DNA of 64,000 nt from positions 62,001 to 126,000 of the forward strand of contig JADDOH010001544.1 of the NCBI GenBank assembly GCA_016648135.1, written 5' to 3'. Below, piece by piece: positions 10,668 through 19,589 of the stretch. This DNA is from Agrypnia vestita (taxonomy: Eukaryota; Arthropoda; Insecta; Trichoptera; Phryganeidae). Made by a program: the position numbers and the translations under genes. The notes beneath the pieces were generated by a model. That model saw only the letters and a program-made list of their open reading frames with translations, ran no database searches and was not told the origin of the DNA. Each line of letters starts with the position of its first letter. Positions within the stretch are counted from its first letter, which is position 1.

Positions 10668-11340
10668 TTAACGCTTTCCACTCTTTAGGCCAGACATTCT
10701 GGCCCGAACCATTTTGGTAGGCAGCTCCGTGGGCCAGAGGTTCTGGCCCGGAGCAGGTATAACTTTACTCAACCTTTTCTATTTACCTAAGGATATTCTA
10801 AGAATTATTATTTCGCATTAGTACAGCGAAACATTGCAAAATGTTGGATTAAACAATATTTCTTTATTTTAATTTTCCGTTACTTAGATATTGTCTTGGA
10901 AAAATTGATGCATCGATTTAACTTATTGAATATTTGTCACATGTCAGTATTTTCGGCACAGTCGGTTGTTATATGGCGCTGTCGGCATTTACGACCAGTA
11001 TTCTCCAGTAATACTGCGTTGTTTCTCCCAGGCTCCTCCTGCTTTTAGTGACCACATTTTTCTTAACTCGGGGATATTGATATTCGTTATTGAAAATAAC
11101 AGAAATAGTAATTTACGTATTTATAAAAATAGTTAATTAACCGATATGGAAAATAATGATAGTTTTACTTCCAAGTTCAGTTATAATGACGAATGCGATT
11201 ACATCTATAGTAGTGATTATGAGGACCTTTTTACATTTAATAATATTCATTGCAATGACAATGGTAGTGTGATAGATAATAATTCGGTAACAATCCAAGC
11301 CTCGCCTCGCGCCGTGAAGACCACTGCACTGCAAATATAG
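10668..11340 (+). mobile_element. piggyBac-like element, 5' end
   Basis: The left boundary is TTAA at 10668-10671 followed by CGCTTTCCACTC; TTAA is the piggyBac superfamily target. Just inside are two palindromic subterminal blocks, GGCCAGACATTCTGGCC (10688-10704) and GGGCCAGAGGTTCTGGCCC (10731-10749), 43 bp apart, which could be transposase-binding sites. A leader of about 400 bp precedes an acidic short frame. I found no matching right end (GTGGAAAGCG-TTAA) within the next several kb, so this is a truncated copy or its 3' end has decayed. Confidence 0.45.
11146..11340 (+). CDS. Possible N-terminal fragment of a piggyBac-like transposase
   Basis: A 64-codon frame begins MENNDSFTSKFSYNDECDYI and is rich in Asp, Glu, Asn and Tyr. 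Acidic, low-complexity N-termini are usual for piggyBac transposases, and the position about 475 bp inside the TTAA boundary fits. The frame stops at 11340 before any catalytic-domain residue (DDD core), so it cannot encode an active enzyme. The base-composition match is weak evidence by itself; a chance open frame in AT-rich DNA is a real alternative. Confidence 0.3.
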   Translation: MENNDSFTSKFSYNDECDYIYSSDYEDLFTFNNIHCNDNGSVIDNNSVTIQASPRAVKTTALQI

Positions 11341-11570
11341 GGTTTTTGTTCTTTATTTTGCGTAAATAATTGGAAACTTTATAGGTACTATTGTGTAATA
11401 TTATAATATAATAATAATAATAATACGAAATAAAAAATTATAAAAATATAATAATTATTATTAATAAGTATAATTAGTTATCATATATTTATTTATCAAC
11501 TAGTACAGGCAAGTCTTCTGTATTATCAAAATTTGATTTAGTAATAATACAATGGTAAAAACTATAACTA

Positions 11571-11604
<34 letters not shown>

Positions 11605-11605
11605 G
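11571..11605 (+). repeat. (TAA)n microsatellite
   Basis: An uninterrupted run of about eleven TAA units; a shorter one lies at about 11409-11426. Confidence 0.9.
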
Positions 11606-11687
11606 AATAATACAATACTTCTTCAAACACAGCAAAATTATTTTGTGGTGACATTATAATTATAATTTATAGAAATTAACTTTGTAT

Positions 11688-11911
11688 CAGGCACGTGCAG
11701 TGGGAACATTGAAGCATGACTTTTTGTAAACGTATATTTTGGAAAAAAAATAATCGAATATTAATGCTACAGATTTTTAAGATATATCAAAATATGAATA
11801 CTATGATAACAATTTGATAGAAATATTACGAAATATATGTTGTATTCCGATTTTTTCCAAATAACTGGTTACGTAAAAGTCATGTTGCGGTGTTCCCACT
11901 GCACGCCTCTG
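11688..11911 (+). mobile_element. hAT-type MITE with 8-bp target duplication
   Basis: Ends are CAGGCACGTGCAGTGGGAAC at the left and GTTCCCACTGCACGCCTCTG at the right, imperfect terminal inverted repeats that continue into ATGACTTTT. CTTTGTAT flanks it on both sides (11680-11687 and 11912-11919), the exact 8-bp duplication made by hAT transposases. The interior (about 180 bp) is AT-rich without coding capacity. A second, 3'-truncated relative starts at 14685. It sits inside an older inverted-repeat arm, so it is the younger insertion. Confidence 0.85.
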
Positions 11912-11943
11912 CTTTGTATACACCACTTTTTTATTGAAAAAAA

Positions 11944-11986
11944 ATTCAACATGTTTCAAAGCCAATTGCTTTTTCATCAGGATAAC
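11944..11986 (-). ncRNA. Degenerate hammerhead-like motif
   Basis: Read on minus: CTGATGA (core box), a stem AAAGC/GCTTT closed by AATTG, GAAA (second core box), then the palindrome ACATGT and U. Order, spacing and the GAAACATGT block match the better-formed motif at 19492-19533. Helix I is poor (only about two pairs next to the core), so activity is doubtful. It lies in the loop between the long inverted arms. Confidence 0.4.
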
Positions 11987-12139
11987 TAATGTAAAAAATT
12001 AAATTTAAAAATCGAGTATAGATTATCGAAATATTAAAAAGTTATATATGGAAAATGAATAATAATAAAGTACCTACTATTGAATTTGTTTCAATAAAAA
12101 AGTGGTGTATACAGAGTTAATTTCTATAAATTATAGTAA

Positions 12140-12960
12140 TACAATAGGTAAGAAAGATAAATTTAATAACATTGGACAAATTCGTCAGCTTATTTTATTG
12201 TGATAAAAATACTTAAAATGTGACATCTATATATTATGTATAATATATGTACAAAATTCTTAACTTGTAAACACCGTGCAGAATGTTTGCAAAACTTATT
12301 ATCATTTCTTGTGGGCTGTTCTAAAATAAAGTAACCAATACAGAATAAGAAACCATAAACTACCCCTAAAACATAAACCAATCAATTATTCACCAGTCCA
12401 GGTAGTCACTGGTCAACCGGGATCCTTTTAGGCGAAGGCGTTAATCTGTTGCTATGCAGTATAAGATGATTAGAAAGGAATTACTTCAAGGATTTACATT
12501 CGATTGTTTGTATATTTTACCTATATTATACAAATTACTGCTATGCAATAAAATATATTATGCATATAAAACATATTAAAAGCAAATGTATTATCCTTAC
12601 GTTACTTAATTCGTGATTTAGCGTAATATTTTTTGCAAACTGTACCGACAATCGAATGGTCATACGAATTATGGGACAGAGTGCCCCAAAAGTAATGAAC
12701 CAAAACTTTATTATTTTTTCATTTTTAAATAAAAAGTATGCTTAAATTTTTCAGTCAGAGTAGCCTATTGGTTCTGAGAAAAAATGGTCAGAGTGGAAAA
12801 GGTGTATTTGGTGTATCTGTGAGAGGTCATATTGTTCCTCGCTTTCCTCCTGTGTCCCTGTGATCACGAGGCCACTTTTAGTAATTAGTTATTTAAGTGT
12901 AAAAAATACCAAGTGAGTACAATTAGAGGGGTTAAGAAAATCGCCAAAACTATCAAATTG
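12140..12960. other. Intergenic, no gene recognised
   Basis: AT-rich. No coding motif, RNA gene or element boundary that I can support. Confidence 0.5.
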
Positions 12961-13330
12961 ACGAAATTTAAATAAATGAATTTAAGGCTGAAAAAGATAC
13001 TGAAAGGAACTGCAGGGAAAAAGATGGGCGGTTCTTTGAATGCAATAATTTCTAATAGAAATATGTCAACTGATGTAAGACTAACGGTATAAGTAGGTTC
13101 AATGGAATTCTGTTACAAACACTCATTTATAGATGTGGAGCCTGGATCGGGCAGAAGAGGAAATAAAAGTAATCTGAATTAGGTCAAATGCGATCACTTA
13201 GAAGTATGTGAGAAAACGCATTTTTGAGTGAAGAATGTAAATATGATCTAAGCCTAGTGAATATAATTAAAAATAGGACGCTCAGGTGGTTTGGGCATAT
13301 TCAGCGAATGAATGAGGAAAGTATGGTAAG

Positions 13331-13495
13331 AATGTGGTTAGCACTCTCGCCTCGTGATCCAAAGGTCGCGGGTTCGAACCTCACCTCAGACTAGCAAGTT
13401 AGTTGTGTTTTCATAGCACAAGCGTTTAGCTTAGTTTGAAAATAGTAACAATATTGATGTGACACGTATGCCGTGTTCGCATCTCTATTTATATA

Positions 13496-13500
<5 letters not shown>
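13331..13500 (+). repeat. tRNA-derived SINE, nested in a LINE
   Basis: Contains GTGGTTAGCACTCTCGCCTC (A-box region), GGGTTCGAACCTC (B-box), then the family body CAGCAAGTTAG...CATAGCACAAGCG and the conserved tail ATGTGACACGTATGCCGTGT-TCGCATCTCTATTT. The order A-box, B-box and unrelated body is that of a Pol III-transcribed SINE. It is mobilised by a LINE in trans. Clear target duplications could not be fixed because a (TA)n tract follows. Confidence 0.8.
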
Positions 13501-13538
<38 letters not shown>

Positions 13539-13556
13539 TATATATATATATACGTA
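13489..13556. repeat. (TA)n microsatellite at the SINE 3' end
   Basis: Alternating TA dinucleotides with a few phase shifts, directly after the SINE tail. It may have grown from the SINE's AT-rich end. Confidence 0.9.
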
Positions 13557-13756
13557 TAACGTAAATGTTGATGGTGCCAAAAGGAAAGGGCGACCGCGGA
13601 AGACGCAGCACGACCAGATTAACCAACAACCGTCGAGCTTGCATGCGAAGATGGATGAATGTGATGAGGCAAGAGTTGTATCTCAGGACAAAAGAGTGTG
13701 GCGCTCTATCCTCTCTGCTTACCCCCACGGGGAAAAAAATGATGGTAAGTAAGTAT

Positions 13757-14500
13757 GTAGCGAATGAAGGAGAAAAGTATGGTAAGAAATATATTAACAG
13801 AGCAATATTGATTATCTAGGCGGTGCAATTTATGTATAGGTGAATTCATAATACAGTTAGTGCGCTGAATACCTACGTAAAAACTCGTCATGTCACGAAA
13901 CCGACCGCCTAGGTACTTTGTTAGTAATTTGTAATAATTCAAAGGTGTTCAACATTCCGTTAATAATTTTATATAAACAAATTAAATTACTTCAATTCTC
14001 CTATACGATTAGTTAAGTATACTCATTCAGTAATTATAATTATGTAATTTGGTCTGAAGAAATTTATAATTTGTTTTTTTTTATAAATCATAAAATCTGT
14101 AATAAATGATTTTGATATTATTTACACAGGTTATACGATAAACTATTTTTAAACAAGTATTTTTTTTATTTTAGCGTTGTAATTCATTGAGTATTTTTTT
14201 TAAAATATAGTCTGGGAAATATTTTATCAATTGATGATTTTTCGTGAGATGTGACAAGTTATTAGATAATGTTTTATTGTACGTTTTTAACAATAGTTTC
14301 AAATTGCTGTCTGCCTAATCCTAATAGTCTCGCTCGTATTCTAAATATTATTGAGTTTATAAATATTGCTTAAAACCTAAACCTGAAGCCCGATATCGGG
14401 CGGAATAATTAAAATTTTAAGTAGGCGTATAGTGGAAAAAACAATTATATTTTTAATAAATAAGAATATTAAATCTACTACCCTAGCAACGCTGTATACA
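13757..14500. other. Intergenic; perfect 14-bp palindrome at 14388-14401
   Basis: AT-rich, no gene. GCCCGATATCGGGC is a perfect palindrome with unusual G+C for its surroundings; it may be a protein-binding dyad or chance. Confidence 0.4.
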
Positions 14501-14504
14501 GATC

Positions 14505-14630
14505 AACAAAAGTCATCATCATCACTATTAGTCGTTTTTTATCCACTGTTAGATAAAGGCCTCCCAGAGTGTTTCCTTCTTTTCTGTATCCGTTATCATA
14601 GTTCTATCTAGTAAATATACAACGGTAGTT
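14505..14630 (-). pseudogene. LINE 3' end with (GAT)n tail
   Basis: On minus a frame reads GGLYLTVDKKRLIVMMM and closes in a GATGATGATGA tract (CATCATCATCA on plus at 14515-14525). The 'GLYxxVDxxRL' end followed by a GAT microsatellite is a common LINE terminus in insects. Only the last ~120 bp remain. Confidence 0.5.
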
Positions 14631-14684
14631 GTATCTTTGTTTATTTATTGGCAACGCACGCAAAGGATGCAGCATACTAATAGT

Positions 14685-14866
14685 CAGGGGCGTGCAGTGA
14701 GAACAAAAAGTCGCATATATTTTGAAAAGAAATCGATGTAAAAGATATATCTCGTAAAATCACAATAATTAACATTCTATTCAGATTTTAATATTTCATT
14801 ATATTCTGCCAGATAAATGTTTAATTTCGATTTTTTTCCAAATAGGTATATGTTTAAATAAAAGTC
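14685..14866 (+). mobile_element. hAT-type MITE, 3'-truncated
   Basis: Begins CAGGGGCGTGCAGTGAGAAC and ends within ATAAAAGTC, with shared internal blocks (CGATTTTTTTCCAAATA) with the complete MITE at 11688-11911. The right terminal repeat is missing, so no target duplication can be scored. Confidence 0.65.
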
Positions 14867-16195
14867 TTAGTTTAAGGTATCCATTTAAAAACATGTCATT
14901 CTAAGGTCTGTTTTTAAACTATAATGCAAAATAAAACGGATGTTTTATACGGAACGTATGGATGTGTAGAGATTTGACTCTCAATGTCATATCACGTCTT
15001 CAAGAAAGGACCCTCCCTTAGAGAGATATAAAATATCAGTTTTATTTAAATACCTTAATATGTCGAACGACCGGAATATAAAACTTAAATCCTTAACAAA
15101 ATGCGAAGCAATAATTTTAATAATTGTATGAAAGTATTACATATTTCTAGATAAAAGAAGTTGCTCAGAAAAAAGCAGTGGGGATTAACATGAATCAATT
15201 CGTTGATTCAGAATTGAAAAACAAAGTATGCAAAAGATAAATGTGGTGAATTGGAGATGGCTGCCTTTGTATGCACTGGATGGGAAAAAATTACGTTTAA
15301 ATACGCATGAAACCTAAAAGACTAAAAGTCCAGGTAAATTTTATCATTATTTTATTATATATATGTAGTCTGAAAAACTTTTAGAATCCCTCTGAGCCTC
15401 CGCGCGCTGTCCAGTAGCTACAAAGACAATCTGTTTTGTTTAAATCTGTTCAAATCGTTTTCTCTCGTCTCCTTGTAATACAAGAAAAGGAAAAATCTCG
15501 AAACAAAGTGACGAGCCTGGATTATAGAGGGTAATGAGGATATTGGGTGGAGGTGGGGGAGGAAATCTAGATGGGTTGGTGGGGAGAAATCGTACTTTGG
15601 AGATGAATATTTATTTATCTATACATCTATCAAATCAAATTTTATCAATATATTAAAATTCAAAGTGCATTTACACAACTTTTTTTTTTGTCTCTGCCTC
15701 TGTTATTAATTTATTGCCATTATAAAGTGAAAAAATCATTAAAAAATGATGAAATATATTTTTAAATAATAGTAAAATCTAATTTGGTGATGCATAGTAT
15801 GGATGTGGAAGTATTTGTGGATAGATGGTGATCTGTAGGAATGTATATTCCTCAAAATCGAGTTACAGTCAGGTTTTTTAACAAAATACAGAACGGAAAA
15901 TTCACATTTTGTATCTAAAAAATGACTCAAGCAGCTTGCAAGCAGCAGTGTTTGCAAACAATTCTTAAATGTCACAACAATAATTGATAAGCATCTAAAT
16001 GAATGAATGAACGCATAACTTTCTTTTAATTTTAATTTTACACATTAATTTGAAAATAATTGCAAGGTTTTTATGTATGCGGGACAGCCTCAGGGAGGTG
16101 TTGATTTTCTCACACTCGCAGCATTCAATACAACAAGACGTTTGAATAAATTCCCGCCAAATCATTCGCCAGCGCGCCGCCAGATGGTGCCAGGT
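14867..16195. other. Intergenic; G-rich run at 15545-15584
   Basis: No gene recognised. The plus strand at 15545-15584 carries four G-runs of three or more (GGG, GGGGG, GGG, GGGG), with one long loop; it could form a G-quadruplex. Confidence 0.4.
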
Positions 16196-16199
16196 ACCT

Positions 16200-16279
16200 A
16201 CCCTCCCGGGTGACAAATAATGCGCATTACGTACCACCCCTGCAGGAACGGACCACCCCCGGCTCTGAGAACCACTCTG
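16200..16279 (-). mobile_element. Possible hAT-like terminus
   Basis: On minus the segment begins CAGAGTGGTTCTCAGAGCCG at 16279, close to the CAGTGGTTCTCA ends of many hAT elements, and continues into C/G-rich sequence. The opposite end was not found, so the extent is unknown. Confidence 0.3.
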
Positions 16280-16629
16280 TAAAAGAAACAACCCTTTTGA
16301 CACGGAAAACGGAGAAACATCCCTAAAACATCAATTTTATTGATAATGCGAAGCGGGTCATTAAACATTGGGTAATGTACCTGACATGATTTTTTTGTAG
16401 TCGTATCTACGAATCACGAATGACACGATATCCATTACTTTAAGATAAGAAAACTAAACATAAATGAATGGTTATGTTTTAAATCGTAAATGTATTATTT
16501 ACTGGTATTCGCAAAAATCCATTTACAAATTATTGATTCTCCATTGCGATGATCCATTTCCGAATGGAAAATTAATCCTTAAAACAATAAAAACCTGAAA
16601 ATTGTAATGTTTTAGCAATATCGTGAAAT

Positions 16630-16770
16630 ATATAGAAAATGTCAGATCTTTTCTTATCATTCAAGGAAAATTTCCTAGTAGAAGAGGCACTGGAACCTGG
16701 AAGAACATCTTGGCTGATGAATCTGAGACAGTGGTTTGGAAAATTCACAGTCCTATAAATATTTTTCAAC
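16630..16770 (+). pseudogene. LINE C-terminal relic
   Basis: One frame gives QGKFPSRRGTGTWKN and a shifted frame gives TSWLMNLRQWFGKFTVL. Together they match the 'QGKxxxxRxxGRRxxSWLxNLRxWFG' tail seen also at 58915-59108. One or more frameshifts separate them, so this is a dead fragment. Confidence 0.6.
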
Positions 16771-16954
16771 TACAAGTTGTATTTATGTTTAAAATGAATA
16801 AGATGTAATAGTTTATGGGAATGATAACATTTTCAGCCACAGGTGGCGGTAGTAAAGATACAAAACACTTATGGAACGAGGTGAGCATTTTTAACGTATA
16901 CACAACATCCAACATTTTTATTGATACGATAGTCTATCACGAGTGAAATTGGTG

Positions 16955-17093
16955 AACGTTACGTTGTGTAAAGTGATCACTTAAGCCAACCATACAATAG
17001 GCCGTAAGCCCTGTGGGCACGGAAAAAAAGACTTCCAGACCTACTTTCCTATATAAAAAGTAGCTTCGTCTCCATGAGACATCTACAATATAT
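16955..17093 (+). repeat. Foldback/MITE family B, partial copy
   Basis: Shares GTGATCACTTAAGCCA, AGACTTCC and a terminal CTTCGTCTCCATGAGACATC with the elements at 31819-32003 and (inverted) 63029-63170. The shared terminal block GATGTCYCA...GAGACGAA marks the family end. Only one half of the full palindromic unit is present. Confidence 0.6.
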
Positions 17094-17099
17094 CATTAT

Positions 17100-17920
17100 T
17101 AGTGACTTATCTATTTGATCTAACAGTAAGGCACTCCAATAGTGACCGATTGTTCCGAGGTCCAACCATAAAATTAGTCTAATTAGTATATCTTTCATAG
17201 TACAAGCGTTAAAATTATTTTTAAAAATATTAAGGAAATTGATGGGACATGGACTCCGTGTGCAAATTTTAAATAAAATATGAATATAATAAACTTAAGT
17301 CAATATACCACTATCTAAAAATATTCACATGATGTTTTAATGGCTCAATTTGAAATAAATGTGAGATTATTTCTCACAAAATTTATGCGATATTTTTATT
17401 GCGGGGTACCAACTGTGAGACCGAAGTCATGAAAGTCAAATGAGGAAGTGGCTTGGGTACTCGTACCTACCGTACAATGATAGGTACTGCAGGTGGACCA
17501 CGTGAAGTGACCGTCTCTTGTTACTTCTCCCTTTTGTAGAAAGGTTATAACCCCCTACATTTAAGCTTTGCTATAACTTTGTACATCATTTTCTCCAAGA
17601 CAGAATTTTAAAGCCATACAATAGTTTGTTGATTTCTGAATACTTCACTTTAAAACTAATACCGAGAATTAATTTTAGAAAAAAAACGCTACAATCAAAT
17701 TAATTAATAGTAGGTATTTAGGTGGCATGAATGATTTTTGAAAGATAATGATGAATCTCTTCTGCAACCGAATTATCAGAGGACAAAAAGTTGGTAAACC
17801 GTACGATGATCTATATAGTTGAGGACTTTAAAAAAAGTCTCCATTAAAAGGTTGGAGGCATTTGTGTGATAATATCAACATTTGACCAGGTCAATAAGCG
17901 TATGCCAATACAGGGGCCAA
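17100..17920. other. Intergenic, possible LINE residue at 17720-17880
   Basis: The last 150 bases hold short frames that could be upstream LINE sequence for the following relic, but similarity is too weak to call. Otherwise no gene is seen. Confidence 0.35.
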
Positions 17921-17924
17921 TAAG

Positions 17925-18365
17925 CGTATGCTAGTGAAAAGCAAAGTCAGAATATATAAAACATGCGTAAGACCTATCATGACATACGGTATCGAAGCAA
18001 GAGCGGACACGGTGAGAACTAAACCTCAGAACTACCGAGATGAAGACTCTAAGACCCATTTCGGGTAAAACCCTCAGAGACAGAGTACCCAACGCAGAAA
18101 TCCGTAGAACCTGCGACATACAAGACCTTGTAAGATGGAGTAGGCAGAGAAAGCGTTTCTGGAGGGACCATGTCGAGAGAATGGAGCAGACGAGACTTCC
18201 CAGAGCCGTTATGCGCGGGATTCCAGAGGGGCAACGATCACCAGGGAGACCACTGCAGAGATGGAGAGAGCTGGACGTCCTCGTCACAAGACCAAAACTG
18301 ACTGACCAGAACACAGATCAAAGATCTAACAGAAGAAGAAAAAGAAGAAGAAGAAGACAAGACCT
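17925..18365 (+). pseudogene. RTE-like LINE C-terminus and 3' end
   Basis: The plus strand reads KSKVRIYKTCVRPIMTYGIE, a strong RTE-type motif, then (in another frame, from 18040) MKTLRPISGKTLRDRVPNAE, QRKRFWRDHVERMEQTRLPR and GQRSPGRPLQRWRE. It ends in a (GAA)n-type tract at about 18330-18358. One frameshift separates the two main frames; otherwise the 127-154-codon frames are open, so this is a relatively young relic. The endonuclease and RT catalytic core are missing, as in a 5'-truncated insertion. Confidence 0.8.
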
Positions 18366-18717
18366 TCCAAGATTACTATATCACCAACGAAAACATTTTT
18401 TTTCTTCAGAAGGTGGTCTAATTTTCAAAAGGCTGATTATATCTCATTCTTTTTCGTGGGTTCCCGTTGCAAGGATAACTTCTGGTATAGTTTATCTATT
18501 TTAGGAGTCCTCGCGTAGCTGAGGAGTCTTATCCTCGAAGCAATACACTTCCTGTTGTGCAGCTGCATCCCCTTACTAGGGGTAAGGGAAGGATCATCCT
18601 CTCTTTTATTTCTATTTTTCATTTTTCGAGCATACTGCAACTTTTTGCCAACTATAGATAGAAGACGGCAGACGAAGAAGATCTATTTTCACTAACTGAA
18701 CACATACTGTCTCGTGT

Positions 18718-19237
18718 CGTGGGAGGAATGATTGAACATACTGGAAATTAATTAGCGATTTATTAATTGATGATTAATTAATTATTCAATATATAATGTC
18801 ACTTAACACGAATTCAACTTAACGCAGTTATGTAATCTACACTATTTCGTAATATATTACTCGCATATGAACACTTTATTACCGATGGGAAACACTTTAT
18901 TTATCACTTGCTAGAATATTCCGTTCGAGCAATAGTATTTATCGCATTTATTTAAATCGCAAGTAAGGTACTTCGCCGGATTATTTCGCTCGATATTCGC
19001 AATGAATGAACTGTTCAACACGACAAATGAACTTCCGCCGCGGCGTGGTTCCATATTTATACTCAAAAATGCCGGTACTTTCTAGATTACTCTATTCTAT
19101 TCGGAGATGGTCGTTTCGACGATTTCTGAAAGTTGTAGATAATTGTAGACCGTTTTAGATCCTACAATAGTGTTGTTCAAAATGACCTGTTACCAGGGGT
19201 CGGACAGTGCGTAAATTCTTTTTAGCATCTCGTTACA
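18718..19237 (-). mobile_element. Solo LTR with 4-bp target duplication
   Basis: On minus it starts TGTAACGAGATGC (19237) and ends CACGAGACA (18718), a canonical TG...CA. ATAC lies directly on both sides (18714-18717 and 19238-19241), a 4-bp target duplication. A TATA box (GTATAAATATGG) lies in the middle, and AATAAAG follows it about 160 bp later. A homologous segment on plus lies at about 23984-24480. Gypsy-type elements give 4-5-bp duplications and such ends. There is no internal region on either side, so recombination has probably removed it. Confidence 0.7.
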
Positions 19238-19455
19238 ATACTTTTACGTCATTATTTACTAGGTAGGTTAGTTCAGCTTTCGTTAGGTCAAATTAGAAGT
19301 GATGGAGTGGTTAAGATTAACAAATCGATCCTACCGCAGATTCGCAAGAATATTTATTTAACACAAGCGCTTCGTAGTTAGGTACAATAATTATTCATAT
19401 GAATAATTAATCAATTTTATCATTATACATTGTAGATTGACATTTAAAAAAAAAT

Positions 19456-19579
19456 TTGATTGTATTATTTGTATAAATCTACTTACATATAACACCCTGA
19501 CGATGGAAAAGTATTTCCGAAACATGTAGGTGTAATTAATCAAATAATAATAGTAGATTTATACAAATAATACAATCAA
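19456..19579. mobile_element. Inverted-repeat unit enclosing a hammerhead (Penelope-like)
   Basis: The arm 19456-19483 (TTGATTGTATTATTTGTATA then AATCTACT) is the exact reverse complement of 19552-19579, 28 bp without a mismatch. The 68-bp loop holds the hammerhead. The copy at the window end (63880-63966, minus) shares the flank GTGTAATTAAT but lacks the inserted left arm, so the left arm here probably arose as an inverted copy of the right. The architecture parallels the unrelated unit at 11661-12136. Confidence 0.65.
19492..19533 (+). ncRNA. Minimal type I hammerhead ribozyme motif
   Basis: Helix I is formed by ACACC (19492-19496) and GGTGT (19529-19533). CTGACGA (19497-19503) fits the invariant CUGANGA. 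Helix II is GGAAA/TTTCC closed by AGTA. GAAA (19519-19522) is the second invariant box. Helix III is minimal: CATG, within the palindrome ACATGT, ending UA, with predicted cleavage after A19528. A self-complementary helix III loop is what allows minimal hammerheads of Penelope-like elements to act as dimers. Every invariant position that I can check is present. The role would be self-cleavage of the element transcript. Confidence 0.7.
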
Positions 19580-19589
19580 TATTTTTAAT

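Larger units (their letters stand above)
11661..12136. mobile_element. Penelope-like (or retrozyme-like) inverted-repeat unit, interrupted by a MITE
   Basis: Left arm 11661-11687 plus 11920-11950 is the reverse complement of right arm 12080-12136, about 55 bp with few mismatches; the core is GTATACACCACTTTTTTATT on the left and its complement on the right. The arms enclose a loop of about 129 bp that holds, on the minus strand, a hammerhead-like motif. Penelope-like elements are known to carry minimal hammerheads in their terminal repeats, which is the basis for the call. No polymerase or GIY-YIG sequence is present. The left arm is split by a 224-bp hAT-type MITE; deleting it and one target duplication restores a continuous arm. 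Confidence 0.55.
12962..13750 (+). pseudogene. LINE 3' end, family A, split by a SINE
   Basis: Before the SINE the frame reads KKMGGSLNAIISNRNMSTDVR and then RWFGHIQRMNEESMVRM across shifts; after it come VNVDGAKRKGRPRKTQHDQI and KRVWRSILSAYPHGEK. These match in order the minus-strand copy at 43521-44160 and the piece at 5135-5420. The copy ends at GATGGTAAGT (13741-13750). A SINE of about 160 bp plus a (TA)n tract occupies 13331-13556. Just past the end, 13757-13786 repeats about 30 bases found at 13305-13332, a small internal duplication. Stops and frameshifts show loss of function. Confidence 0.7.

Noticed and set aside
13489..13728. 79-codon minus frame
   Set aside because: Antisense shadow of the LINE and the TA microsatellite.
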